Assembly: GCF_003236175.1 (NCBI RefSeq)
Contig: NZ_QKTW01000013.1
Span: 62,001 to 126,000 of the forward strand
Reading direction: 5' to 3'
Length of the DNA: 64,000 nucleotides
DNA from: Taibaiella soli
GTDB lineage: Bacteria > Bacteroidota > Bacteroidia > Chitinophagales > Chitinophagaceae
Part shown: in pieces, positions 35,886 to 44,089 of the stretch
How positions within the stretch are numbered: the first letter of the stretch is position 1
Layout of the letters: each line of letters opens with the position of its first letter
Position numbers and translations under genes: made by a program
Notes under the pieces: generated by a model
The model's database searches: none
Seen by the model: only the letters and a program-made list of their open reading frames with translations
Told to the model about the DNA's origin: nothing

Positions 35886-36088
35886 CTATAAAAACCGTTG
35901 TGACATCGTGTTCGTTGCGAGAGAAATCCTATCATGCGCAGCTCGCTTCGTTCCTCGCGATGACGCGAGTAATAAAAACCTTTGTGCCGTTGTGCCCTCC
36001 GCGAGAAAATCCTTTCGTGAAATCAGATGGCCACTTCCTCGTACCTCGTCATCGCCATGACCTGCGGGAGTATTACTCATCACGGAGT

Positions 36089-36287
36089 GAAGAACTAGAA
36101 TCGCTGATTTGCCGAACGCTGATGTCTGATTTTTCTCGCGGCGACACAGCGGCGCAGCCATCACGTTATATAAAAACACGGTCATGGCGAGGAACGTCGC
36201 CATCTGATTTCGCGAAGAAGTAAACATCAGATGTTTCATAACATAAACAAAAGAAAAGCGAGCTGAAAATCTAGCTCGCTTTTTTTA
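36089..36287. repeat. Intergenic repeat, copy 2
   Basis: Copy 2 of the repeat at 35689-35885. It still contains GAAGAACTAG, a fossil of the parE 3' end, so the source was copy 1. Its last part is the terminator facing prfC. The 204 bases between the copies contain an inverted partial copy (about 36015-36064, GAAATCAGATGGCCAC) and other scattered repeat pieces. The 35699-36324 spacer holds no gene. Confidence 0.85.
36254..36286 (-). terminator. Terminator behind prfC (bidirectional)
   Basis: AAAAGCGAGCT and AGCTCGCTTTTT pair around GAAAATCT. A runs on the left give U-rich ends on the minus strand, behind the prfC stop at 36325. Confidence 0.75.
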
Positions 36288-36324
36288 TCAGTATTCCTGA
36301 ATTTTTTTGAATTTTGACTTTGAA

Positions 36325-37914
36325 TTAAACCTTCGCTGTCTTAAACTCACTAGTAAAGTGGAATTCAATGTCCGGATTATTCTGACGTTCCGTATTGAGG
36401 AACCATTCGCTTTGCGCCAGGTAAACCAGATTACCGTCTTTATCTTCCATGATATTCGCTGTTTTGAAACGCGCGAAATCTTCGATTTTCTTTTTGTCAC
36501 CCGTAATCCAGCAGGCCTTGTAAAAACTCAATGGAACGAACGCACATGATGCACCATATTCCTGCAACAAACGATATTGGATTACTTCAAACTGGAGTTC
36601 GCCCACACAACCAATCACCTTGCGGTTACCATTGTGCTGGGTAAACAACTGCGCTACCCCTTCATCCGTCAGCTGACGAATACCTTTCTCCAATTGCTTC
36701 GTTTTCATTGGATCTTTATTCACCAATTCCTTAAAGAGTTCCGGAGAAAAAGTAGGAATGCCAGTAAACTGCATCACCTCGCCTTGTGTGAGCGTATCGC
36801 CGATCTTGAAGTTACCAGTATCAAACAGACCAACGACATCACCCGGATACGCTTCCTCGATCACATCTTTTTCACGCGCCAGGAAGGAATAAGGATTGCT
36901 GAAGCGAACGTCTTTTTCAAGACGAGTGTGTTTATAAAAAGTATTTCTTTCAAATTTGCCGGAACATACGCGTAAGAACGCAATACGGTCGCGGTGGCGC
37001 GGATCAAGATTGGCGTGAATCTTAAAGATAAAGCCAGTGAATTTCGCCTCATCGGGTGTTACATAACGCTTGTCGGTCATGCGGCCCAGCGGCGTTGGCG
37101 CTACCTGAATGAATGTATCGAGCAGTTCTTTTACCCCAAAATTATTTACCGCAGAACCGAAGAAAACCGGAGCTACCAGACCAGCCAGATAAGCTTCTGT
37201 ATCCAGATCACCGTACACACCTTCCAGCAATTCTACGTCTTCACGCAGCTGATTGGCATCGCGATCACCCACGATTTCATCCAATTTACCATTATTCAGA
37301 TCCGGGATTGGAATAGTATTTTCGTCCGTTGCTTTTTGGCTGGCAGTAAAAATGTTCAGACTTTTATCGTACAGATTGTACACCCCTTTAAACTCTTTAC
37401 CCATGTTGATGGGCCATGAGAGCGGGTGCAGAGAAATCTTCAGTTCTTTCTCAATTTCATCCAGCAGATCGAATGGATATTTACCATCGCGATCGAGTTT
37501 ATTCACAAACACAATCACCGGAGTATCGCGCATACGGCAAACTTCCATCAGTTTGCGCGTCTGTTCTTCTACCCCGTTCACACTATCGATCACCAGGATT
37601 ACACTGTCCACTGCTGTGAGCGTACGGTAAGTATCTTCCGCAAAGTCCTTGTGACCCGGCGTATCCAGCAAGTTGATCAATGTGTTTTTATATTCAAAAC
37701 TCATTACGGACGTTGCCACCGAGATACCACGCTGACGCTCAATCTCCATAAAGTCTGACGTAGCATGTTTCTTGATTTTATTGCTTTTCACTGCACCCGC
37801 TACCTGAATGGCGCCCCCAAACAGAAGCAGTTTTTCTGTCAGTGTAGTCTTACCGGCATCGGGGTGCGAGATAATAGCAAACGTGCGGCGTATTCCGATT
37901 TCTTTTTCGTACAT
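36325..37914 (-). CDS. prfC: Peptide chain release factor 3
   Basis: A 529-aa translational GTPase, the normal RF3 length. G1 is [13 protein letters not shown], with the RF3/EF-G-like [15 protein letters not shown] following, G3 is [14 protein letters not shown], and G4 is NKLDRDG. The C-terminal RF3 part has [17 protein letters not shown] and the ending segment with [14 protein letters not shown]3 recycles RF1/RF2 from the ribosome after peptide release. The gene lies alone; a terminator follows. Confidence 0.95.
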   Translation of the reverse strand: MYEKEIGIRRTFAIISHPDAGKTTLTEKLLLFGGAIQVAGAVKSNKIKKHATSDFMEIERQRGISVATSVMSFEYKNTLINLLDTPGHKDFAEDTYRTLTAVDSVILVIDSVNGVEEQTRKLMEVCRMRDTPVIVFVNKLDRDGKYPFDLLDEIEKELKISLHPLSWPINMGKEFKGVYNLYDKSLNIFTASQKATDENTIPIPDLNNGKLDEIVGDRDANQLREDVELLEGVYGDLDTEAYLAGLVAPVFFGSAVNNFGVKELLDTFIQVAPTPLGRMTDKRYVTPDEAKFTGFIFKIHANLDPRHRDRIAFLRVCSGKFERNTFYKHTRLEKDVRFSNPYSFLAREKDVIEEAYPGDVVGLFDTGNFKIGDTLTQGEVMQFTGIPTFSPELFKELVNKDPMKTKQLEKGIRQLTDEGVAQLFTQHNGNRKVIGCVGELQFEVIQYRLLQEYGASCAFVPLSFYKACWITGDKKKIEDFARFKTANIMEDKDGNLVYLAQSEWFLNTERQNNPDIEFHFTSEFKTAKV

Positions 37915-38102
37915 AATTCAATAATTCGGCAATGTGATAATCTGGAAATGCGATAATGGAGGAAAATTTAATAATCCAGACATTTCCGCATCATCACCTT
38001 ATCGGATTACCACATTGGCGTTTGAGTCGCAAAATTGCGAAAACTCAGGCATTTAAAGGAAAAATATTGGCAAAATGTGGATACAAAATGTCTAAAACAA
38101 GG

Positions 38103-38132
38103 TTGATGTGTATATCTTACACCTTATTTTTG
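38103..38132 (+). promoter_or_regulatory. Bacteroidota-type promoter for the gene at 38153
   Basis: TTG at 38103-38105, a 19-base spacer and TATTTTTG (TAnnTTTG) at 38125-38132. Transcription would start just upstream of the ATG at 38153, which rules out the earlier ATG at 38108. Confidence 0.65.
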
Positions 38133-38152
38133 CCTTAAATCACACACCCCTC

Positions 38153-38707
38153 ATGGCACTCTCGCGTCTGCAAGACGATCTGTTACAGGAATTTAAAGAA
38201 GAGAAAAATCTGATCTATACCCAACTGGAGCTATTTGATCCGCTTTCTGATTCTTTACGCAAGCCCGCTGCGCAAAGGCTGGTCCACAAGGGCTCACTCA
38301 TCTTTTTAGAAATCCTCAACTATCTGATTGCCCTCGGCGGTATCGCGGTTATTGTTTTTTTCAACAAGCTCTACCCTTTTTATCTCCTCAGTCAGCTACG
38401 TATTCGCTACGACAAAATAAATTTTGACCGCTACGAAACGGAAGCGCTTTACTGGGTCGTGATCGGACTTATCGGACTGGCGTCCATACTGTTCTATTTC
38501 CTTGCACGTGCTGTTCGTCGTATCCGCTTAAAAAATTCTGTAATCCAGGTTTCCGCAAAACATATGAAAACGCTCGTTGGCCAGCACCTCAACCGCAAGG
38601 CTGCCATCGACGCCATAGAACAAAGACATTTTTCTGAGTTACCTGAATTGGAAGATCCTTATGCACCGCAACAAGGCGTAAATAATGTTCCGAATCCGGG
38701 ATTTTAA
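38153..38707 (+). CDS. Uncharacterised two-helix membrane protein
   Basis: A 184-aa protein that I cannot assign to a family. Residues 1-40 form a charged helix (MALSRLQDDLLQEFKEEKNL). Two membrane helices follow at about 55-75 (LNYLIALGGIAVIVFFNK) and 108-128 (WVVIGLIGLASILFYFLARA). The C-terminal tail (about 129-184) is basic then acidic and Pro-rich, probably cytoplasmic. The start at 38153 is preferred to the ATG 45 bases upstream because a strong promoter element lies between them. It has no operon partner. Confidence 0.6.
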   Translation: MALSRLQDDLLQEFKEEKNLIYTQLELFDPLSDSLRKPAAQRLVHKGSLIFLEILNYLIALGGIAVIVFFNKLYPFYLLSQLRIRYDKINFDRYETEALYWVVIGLIGLASILFYFLARAVRRIRLKNSVIQVSAKHMKTLVGQHLNRKAAIDAIEQRHFSELPELEDPYAPQQGVNNVPNPGF

Positions 38708-39034
38708 GGGGTGAATGATCGTGAAACGTGAAAGGTCAAACGTCAACATATATTGTCATGCCTGAGCGGAGTCGAAGGATGTGAGTGGTGAGTGGTGAGT
38801 GGTGAGTGCGTCTTTACTACTTGTGCTTGCGAGGTACCAGCAATCGCGGAAACTGATCAAAAATATAGTGCCGTAGTGCCGCCGTGAGAAATATCCTGCG
38901 CGTTGCCGGAAAAACTTTGCTTCTTTGCTCCTTATGCTTGCGAGGTACAAGCAATCGCGCCCCCCTCGCGCCGAAAGTTCTCCTCCTTTGGAGGAGCTAG
39001 AGGAGGCCTTCGCGTTGGAATCCCCCTTCAGGGG
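38708..39034. other. Intergenic spacer made of repeats
   Basis: About 330 bases without a gene. They contain a perfect 7-base tandem repeat (GTGAGTG four times, 38781-38808), two pieces of the dispersed GCGAGGTAC-type repeat (about 38829 and 38939), a CGCCGTGAGAAA element (38878) and CCCCTTCAGGGGCTAGGGG near 39025. Frames through it translate these repeats only. Confidence 0.5.
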
Positions 39035-39601
39035 CTAGGGGTTTTGTCTGATCGTCGGCAACAACTTATTAAAAACAAAATCTTCTGCTTTCTCTTTCTG
39101 CAAAAAACCACCGGTTTCATACAATGCGATCTTTCCCGTTTTATCAATTACAATACTGGTTGGATAGCCCACATCAAAGATTAATCGGGAACATTCTTCT
39201 TTTGAAAGTGAAGCGACCGGATAACGTAGCTTTTCTTTTGCAACAATGGCAGGCAACTGATCCTGTGTTTCAAAAGTGAGCGCTGCAAATATCACGCTGG
39301 TATCATTTTTCAAACTATCATAAAGGTGATTGAGTGCGTCAAACTCAATATGACAAGGCACACAGGCTTCAAACCAGAAATTCAGGTAGACCACCTTACC
39401 TCTGGTATTTCCTGCATTATATCTTTTACCGTCGAGCGTCGTAAAACTAAAGTCGGGGTAAGGCTGTCCTTTGTATTCGCTGCCTAGCGAATCGAGCGTC
39501 ATCATATGAAGCTCCGGCTCTTTACTTTTCTTCTTCTTTTGCGCCAGTACAGCGCAAAGCGGGAACAACAACAGTGCGAATATGAGTGGGGATCGTTTCA
39601 T
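39035..39601 (-). CDS. TlpA/thioredoxin-like thiol-disulfide protein
   Basis: A 188-aa exported redoxin. The start at 39601 gives a signal peptide (MKRSPLIFALLLFPLCAVLA) followed by a lysine-rich stretch (QKKKKSKEPE); the upstream start would add nine residues, mostly cysteine and leucine. The thioredoxin fold shows GKVVYLNFWFEACVPCHIEF with the active-site CVPC motif, then a cis-Pro loop DVGYPTSIVI. TlpA-like proteins reduce periplasmic disulfides, for example in cytochrome maturation. A terminator-like hairpin separates it from the DUF4292 gene, so it is probably its own unit. Confidence 0.85.
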   Translation of the reverse strand: MKRSPLIFALLLFPLCAVLAQKKKKSKEPELHMMTLDSLGSEYKGQPYPDFSFTTLDGKRYNAGNTRGKVVYLNFWFEACVPCHIEFDALNHLYDSLKNDTSVIFAALTFETQDQLPAIVAKEKLRYPVASLSKEECSRLIFDVGYPTSIVIDKTGKIALYETGGFLQKEKAEDFVFNKLLPTIRQNP

Positions 39602-39610
39602 CGGATAAAG

Positions 39611-39638
39611 AAAAAGGCAGCAACACAAAGTTACTGCC
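39611..39638 (-). terminator. Hairpin terminator between DUF4292 and TlpA-like genes
   Basis: GGCAGCAAC and GTTACTGCC pair around ACAAA with one mismatch. On the minus strand TTTTTCTTT follows the stem. It lies 28 bases behind the DUF4292 stop. Confidence 0.65.
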
Positions 39639-39665
39639 CAAGCTTAGTTATTTAATCAACGATTG

Positions 39666-40520
39666 TTATTTAACGGTGTATTTTGCAGGAATCGTAAATG
39701 GCATGTCGACCGGTTGATCAAACACGGCATTGCTGAAATTCATGTCTATATAATATTGCTCCTGCCCGTTTATTGTGTTAATGGCGCGGCTGTTCGCAAA
39801 CTTTCGTTCATCCTTTTTTTCATAGTTGCCATACTGAATCATTGCTTGCGGACCATTTGCTGCTTTGGTGCGAAGCTGGCTGCTGCGCATCGTGCTGTCC
39901 GACTTATTGTAAGTCAGCTGCTGCACATAATCCGCTCCTTCCATTTGCACCGACCAGGTTCCACCGAAATCAGTCGCATCAGTTGGTTGTGACAAGCTTT
40001 TTAATGCGTTGCCAATGATCAGATTCTGTAGTGTACTAAAATCTACGTCAGCAGGGAGGAACTTTTTGGCATCCGAAATAGCCATGACCATTGAATATTT
40101 CTGCAGGTAATTGATCAGTTTGAAGCTATCTGGCGTAACATAGACTCTCGCTACCTGTACCGACAATACCGTTGCATTTACAGCCACCCAGATGGCACTA
40201 TCTTTTTTGATACGGAAATTGGCAACAACATCTTGCTTTTCATCCTTGATTTCGAAATGCATTTTCGCTTTTCCGCTAAAAGTCGAGAAATTGATTTCCT
40301 GTTTCCATACAGATTGCAAACTGTCGATCAATAATTGTTTGGCCGGATTTGCTGCGGCAATCGAATCACCACGCTTCACCGTTGTATCGGCCAGCGGCGG
40401 ATTTTGCACCACCGCGGTATCTTGCATTACTTGTTTTCTAACCGGTTTCTTACCAATCTTACATGCCGCCATTCCGCTCAGCACCATCATCATCGTTATT
40501 CCGGCAATTAGTCTATTCAT
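39666..40520 (-). CDS. DUF4292 lipoprotein (LolA/LolB-like fold family)
   Basis: A 284-aa lipoprotein with lipid-carrying Cys20 (LSGMAACKIG). After a short Thr/Ala/Pro linker the DUF4292 domain begins with INFSTFSGKAKMHFEIKD, then RIKKDSAIWVAVN, and ends PVDMPFTIPAKY. The family resembles LolA/LolB-like outer-membrane carriers, so a role in lipid or lipoprotein handling is possible but unproven. It overlaps the end of the TPR gene by 8 bases, showing tight coupling in an operon with the nucleotidyltransferase. Confidence 0.82.
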   Translation of the reverse strand: MNRLIAGITMMMVLSGMAACKIGKKPVRKQVMQDTAVVQNPPLADTTVKRGDSIAAANPAKQLLIDSLQSVWKQEINFSTFSGKAKMHFEIKDEKQDVVANFRIKKDSAIWVAVNATVLSVQVARVYVTPDSFKLINYLQKYSMVMAISDAKKFLPADVDFSTLQNLIIGNALKSLSQPTDATDFGGTWSVQMEGADYVQQLTYNKSDSTMRSSQLRTKAANGPQAMIQYGNYEKKDERKFANSRAINTINGQEQYYIDMNFSNAVFDQPVDMPFTIPAKYTVK

Positions 40521-42252
40521 ATAGTTTCTGGTCTTGAATTTTTTTGTCTATCAAATTATTGTCCGCCCCTTTCTCCTTCGCCTTTCTCCAGTATTCTACA
40601 GCCTTTTCGGTATTTTTTAGTTTGTAATAAACGTCTCCTAAATGATCCAAAAGCGTGCCATCAGCATTCGGGCCCGACTTGTCTACAGCTTGCTGAATAT
40701 ATTCTCTGGCTTTATCGTATTTACCTTCTTTGTACAAAATCCAGCCGTAAGTATCTAAGAATGTAGCTTCATCCGGACGTAGATCCAGCGATTGTTTCGA
40801 CATCCGCTCTGCGTCTTCCAGACGTTGTCCCCTTACTGATAAATAGTAGGCATAATTATTAAGCACCGAAGCATTCTTCGGATCAGCACGCACGGCTTTT
40901 TCATAACTGCTGTCCGAAAGCGTATTTTCTTTTAGCAGAAAATAAATATCTCCCAATGTAGAGTACATTTCCGCAAGCAATTCGCCATTATCATCCGGCT
41001 GCATATCTACCGCCCGGTTGATGGATTTTATTGCAGTTTTATATTCACGCTTGTTGAAATAGCCGATGCCATTGAGATAGTAAATAATAGCCTGGTTCGG
41101 GAAAAGCCGGGCAGCTTTTTCACTGTAGGCGATTAGAGAATCTGCGCCGCTTTTGTCTGTATAGCTGTACAGTAATTGCTGCCAGGTTGTATACTTCGAA
41201 GGATCAAGATCAATCGCTTTCTTATACTGTTCCGTTGCCTTATCACGCTGACCGTTCAGGGAAAGTACATCTCCGTAAAATGAAATTACCTGTACGTTAT
41301 CCGGATGCTGTAAAGTCAGCTGTCTTGCCAGCTCTACACCTTCCGCACGGCGAGCCGTATCATCATTCAGTTCGTGCAGATAAGGCAGCAATAAACCTAG
41401 TTGCGTTTCCGCATCGAGCGTCTTGTTGGTAATTACTTTCTTCACATATTCATCATACTTCACCATATTTTTCAGCTTATGGTAGTGTGACGCCAAAGAA
41501 AGTTGCACCGCAGGATCATCGGGGAACATTTTTTCTGCCTTCTCGTAAATCGCGGTGGCTTTTTCCGGTTGCTTATTGTTGTCGTAAACTTCCGCAAGCA
41601 ATGTATAATACTTAGCTTCTTTCGGATTCTGATCGATCAATTGCTGGATGGTGCGTGCGGCACCTTCCACGTCGTTCATCTTCAGGTAAATCTGCTGTTT
41701 CTGCAACAAATAATCTTCGGACTCGCCAGTACGTTCAATTAACTTATCGAGTAAAGCCAGCGCTTCTTTGTTGTTGCCACCACGTTGATATAACAAAGCG
41801 GCCTTCAGCAGATAATCGGTATTCTGTTTTTCAGTTTTTGCCAGCCTTGCGAATACATCTGCGGCTTCGAGAAACTGATTTTTAAAGGCGAGAATATTGC
41901 CATATTGTTCCCGGTACCACTTGTTTTCATCATCGAGCGCAATTGCTTTCTTTATGTATTCAAGTGCTTTGTCCGGACGATTCTGGCGAATATAGATACG
42001 GGAAAGATTATAGTAGGAAGCAGGTTCATCCGGTTTCAGTTTGGCAAATTGCAACATCAGATCTTCTTCCTGTTTGTCATCGCCCAACATCAACGCTTTT
42101 ACTGCGTCAAAGTATACCTGGTCCGCTCTGTCTGTAGCATCAGGTGTTACCACTGGCATTTTACTCTGCTGTGCGGTAGCCCGATAAAAAGATGTAGCTG
42201 TGGCACTCAAACACACCACAGCTACTATAGAGATCCTGGTTATAAAATTCAT
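40513..42252 (-). CDS. Secreted tetratricopeptide-repeat protein
   Basis: A 579-aa exported protein. The signal peptide spans about residues 1-28 (ending RATAQ). About a dozen TPR units follow, many of the form W-x-x-L/A...Y/F...A...P (for example PDEPASYYNLSRIYIRQNRP, ITNKTLDAETQLGLL and KEGKYDKAREYIQQAV). It is a periplasmic scaffold and its partners are unknown. It overlaps the nucleotidyltransferase gene by 4 bases and the DUF4292 gene by 8, so the three are surely translated from one mRNA. Confidence 0.87.
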   Translation of the reverse strand: MNFITRISIVAVVCLSATATSFYRATAQQSKMPVVTPDATDRADQVYFDAVKALMLGDDKQEEDLMLQFAKLKPDEPASYYNLSRIYIRQNRPDKALEYIKKAIALDDENKWYREQYGNILAFKNQFLEAADVFARLAKTEKQNTDYLLKAALLYQRGGNNKEALALLDKLIERTGESEDYLLQKQQIYLKMNDVEGAARTIQQLIDQNPKEAKYYTLLAEVYDNNKQPEKATAIYEKAEKMFPDDPAVQLSLASHYHKLKNMVKYDEYVKKVITNKTLDAETQLGLLLPYLHELNDDTARRAEGVELARQLTLQHPDNVQVISFYGDVLSLNGQRDKATEQYKKAIDLDPSKYTTWQQLLYSYTDKSGADSLIAYSEKAARLFPNQAIIYYLNGIGYFNKREYKTAIKSINRAVDMQPDDNGELLAEMYSTLGDIYFLLKENTLSDSSYEKAVRADPKNASVLNNYAYYLSVRGQRLEDAERMSKQSLDLRPDEATFLDTYGWILYKEGKYDKAREYIQQAVDKSGPNADGTLLDHLGDVYYKLKNTEKAVEYWRKAKEKGADNNLIDKKIQDQKLYE

Positions 42253-43256
42253 AATTGGGTAGAAAAATCACCAAGGCTTAATTGCTTTGGCTTCTCTATG
42301 TAAGTTACGTTTTTCCCCAATAAGGAGTTTTCCAGCTGTACATTTTTTACAACTGTATCTGTCAGAATCATACTGTTTTCTATACGGGAATCAATCACCT
42401 CTACTCCAGCTTCCAATGACACGTGCGGACCGACAACTGAGTTGCGTACCACTACATTTTCGCCGATGAAACAAGGCTGAATGATAATACTGTTTTCAAT
42501 TTTTGCAGAGGCCGCCTGTAATGTTTCTTTGCCGTTTTTGATTTCCAGAATGCGTTGATTGGTATAAACGGTTGCATCTTTATTACCGCAATCCAGCCAT
42601 TCTTCTACCTGATCGGTATAGAATTTAGTACCATTCTGCAGCATATGATCCATGGCATCAGTAATCTGGTATTCACCTTTTTGTACAATGTTGTTGTCAA
42701 TCAGGCGTTGCAGTTGCTGACGCAGGAATTCTCCATCTCTGAAATAATAAACGCCGATGATGGCGAGATCAGAAACGAATTCTTTTGGCTTTTCAACGAA
42801 AGCTTCAATCTCATTGGCACCATTCAGCTTTACTACACCGAAAGCCGAAGGATCGGCTACTTTCTGCGTCCACACAATGGCATCTTTAGAAGCATCAATG
42901 CTGAAAGTAGCTTTGAACAGCGTATCTGCAAAAGCGATAAACACATTTCCTTTCAGAGACTCCGCTGCACAAAGAATAGCGTGCGCAGTGCCAAGCGGCG
43001 TTTCCTGGTAGCAGATTTTACCTTTTGCACCCAGGGAAGCAGCTACTTCACAAAGATGTTTTTCTACTTCTTTACCAAATGAAGGTCCGATCACAAATGC
43101 GATTTCCTCTACTTTTTCATTACTAGTGGCGATAATGTCTTCAACCAGTCGTTGCACAATCGGTTTACCAGCAATAGGAATCAGCGGCTTGGCAGTAGTG
43201 AGCGTATGTGGGCGCATGCGCTTGCCCATACCAGCCATTGGAATAATGATGTTCAT
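42249..43256 (-). CDS. Sugar-phosphate nucleotidyltransferase with left-handed beta-helix
   Basis: A 335-aa enzyme. The N-terminal Rossmann-like domain starts IIIPMAGMGKRMRPHTLTTA with KPLIPIAGKPI, the GxGxRxxPxT-KP nucleotide-binding signature of glucose-1-phosphate and mannose-1-phosphate nucleotidyltransferases. The C-terminus (about 245-325) has hexapeptide repeats (IENSIIIQPCFIGENVVV). Substrate cannot be told from the sequence. It activates a sugar for cell-surface glycans. It lies in an operon with TPR and DUF4292 genes; the dut gene is 77 bases upstream and may belong to it. Confidence 0.85.
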   Translation of the reverse strand: MNIIIPMAGMGKRMRPHTLTTAKPLIPIAGKPIVQRLVEDIIATSNEKVEEIAFVIGPSFGKEVEKHLCEVAASLGAKGKICYQETPLGTAHAILCAAESLKGNVFIAFADTLFKATFSIDASKDAIVWTQKVADPSAFGVVKLNGANEIEAFVEKPKEFVSDLAIIGVYYFRDGEFLRQQLQRLIDNNIVQKGEYQITDAMDHMLQNGTKFYTDQVEEWLDCGNKDATVYTNQRILEIKNGKETLQAASAKIENSIIIQPCFIGENVVVRNSVVGPHVSLEAGVEVIDSRIENSMILTDTVVKNVQLENSLLGKNVTYIEKPKQLSLGDFSTQL

Positions 43257-43333
43257 TACTTATGATTTATAAAAATGATTTGCAATTGATGATTAGCAGG
43301 TTTTATTAATTAAGGCAACAAATCTGCCAGTTT

Positions 43334-43774
43334 TTAGTGCGTCCCGGAATGACCGAAGCCGCCAGCGCCACGTAAAGTTTCTTCCAGTGTTTCTACCGGT
43401 TCCCAGTCGATCTGTTCATAACGGGCAATGACCATCTGCGCAATACGTTCACCGTCGCTGATCTCCTGCGGTTCATTCGACAGGTTGATCATCGGCACCA
43501 TAATTTCTCCGCGATAATCTGCATCAACAGTACCAGGCGTGTTTACCAGGCTCAGGCCACGTTTGATCGCCAGGCCGCTACGCGGACGAATCTGCGCCTC
43601 AAAGCCCTCCGGCAATGCGATATAAAGACCCGTAGGAATCAGTCTGCGCTCGAGCGGCTGTAATACTACCGGCTCTTTTAGCCACGCACGAAGATCCATA
43701 CCTGCTGAACCTGCTGTCTGATATTCAGGCAGCGCGTGCGATGATTTGTTTATTATCTGAACTTGAATTGCCAT
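43334..43774 (-). CDS. dut: dUTP diphosphatase
   Basis: A 146-aa trimeric dUTPase. The start at 43774 gives [16 protein letters not shown], the normal dUTPase beginning; the longer frame adds ten residues and overlaps TAACTTTG, a likely -7 element on the minus strand at 43784-43791. The five motifs are visible: [43 protein letters not shown] and [12 protein letters not shown]. It converts dUTP to dUMP and keeps uracil out of DNA. Confidence 0.95.
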   Translation of the reverse strand: MAIQVQIINKSSHALPEYQTAGSAGMDLRAWLKEPVVLQPLERRLIPTGLYIALPEGFEAQIRPRSGLAIKRGLSLVNTPGTVDADYRGEIMVPMINLSNEPQEISDGERIAQMVIARYEQIDWEPVETLEETLRGAGGFGHSGTH

Positions 43775-43804
43775 AAATGCGGGCAAAGTTAGTTTTTTGA
43801 TCAA

Positions 43805-44089
43805 ATACTTACATGGTTAAATGGTTAAATAGTTAATTAGGCTAATGTGCAGGCATATCCGTCATAAGAAAATATGCCTTAGGCATGATGATCGATGAAA
43901 CCAGCAAGGTGTTTGTTGGCATTATAGACACTTATTCCATCTTACATTTTTCAATCTATGTCTTATTGGATTATTCTTTCGTCCGTTTAAACTCGTCCAA
44001 GTTTCAGTTCTATAACAATTTTGCACCATAAGATCAATGCGAAAACGCGAGTCACGCATTGAAGATTCTAAAATATAAAGTAGATAGAA
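43805..44089. other. Intergenic region before the frameshifted T9SS gene
   Basis: About 285 bases. It contains GGTTAAATGGTTAAATAGTTAA near 43814-43835 (short-repeat family) and a small inverted pair with GCATATCC...ATATGCC (43854-43881). No gene is supported; a 72-aa minus-strand frame has no features. Confidence 0.4.

Noticed and set aside
38756-38950. 64-aa minus-strand frame
   Set aside because: It translates the GTGAGTG and GCGAGGTAC repeats only.
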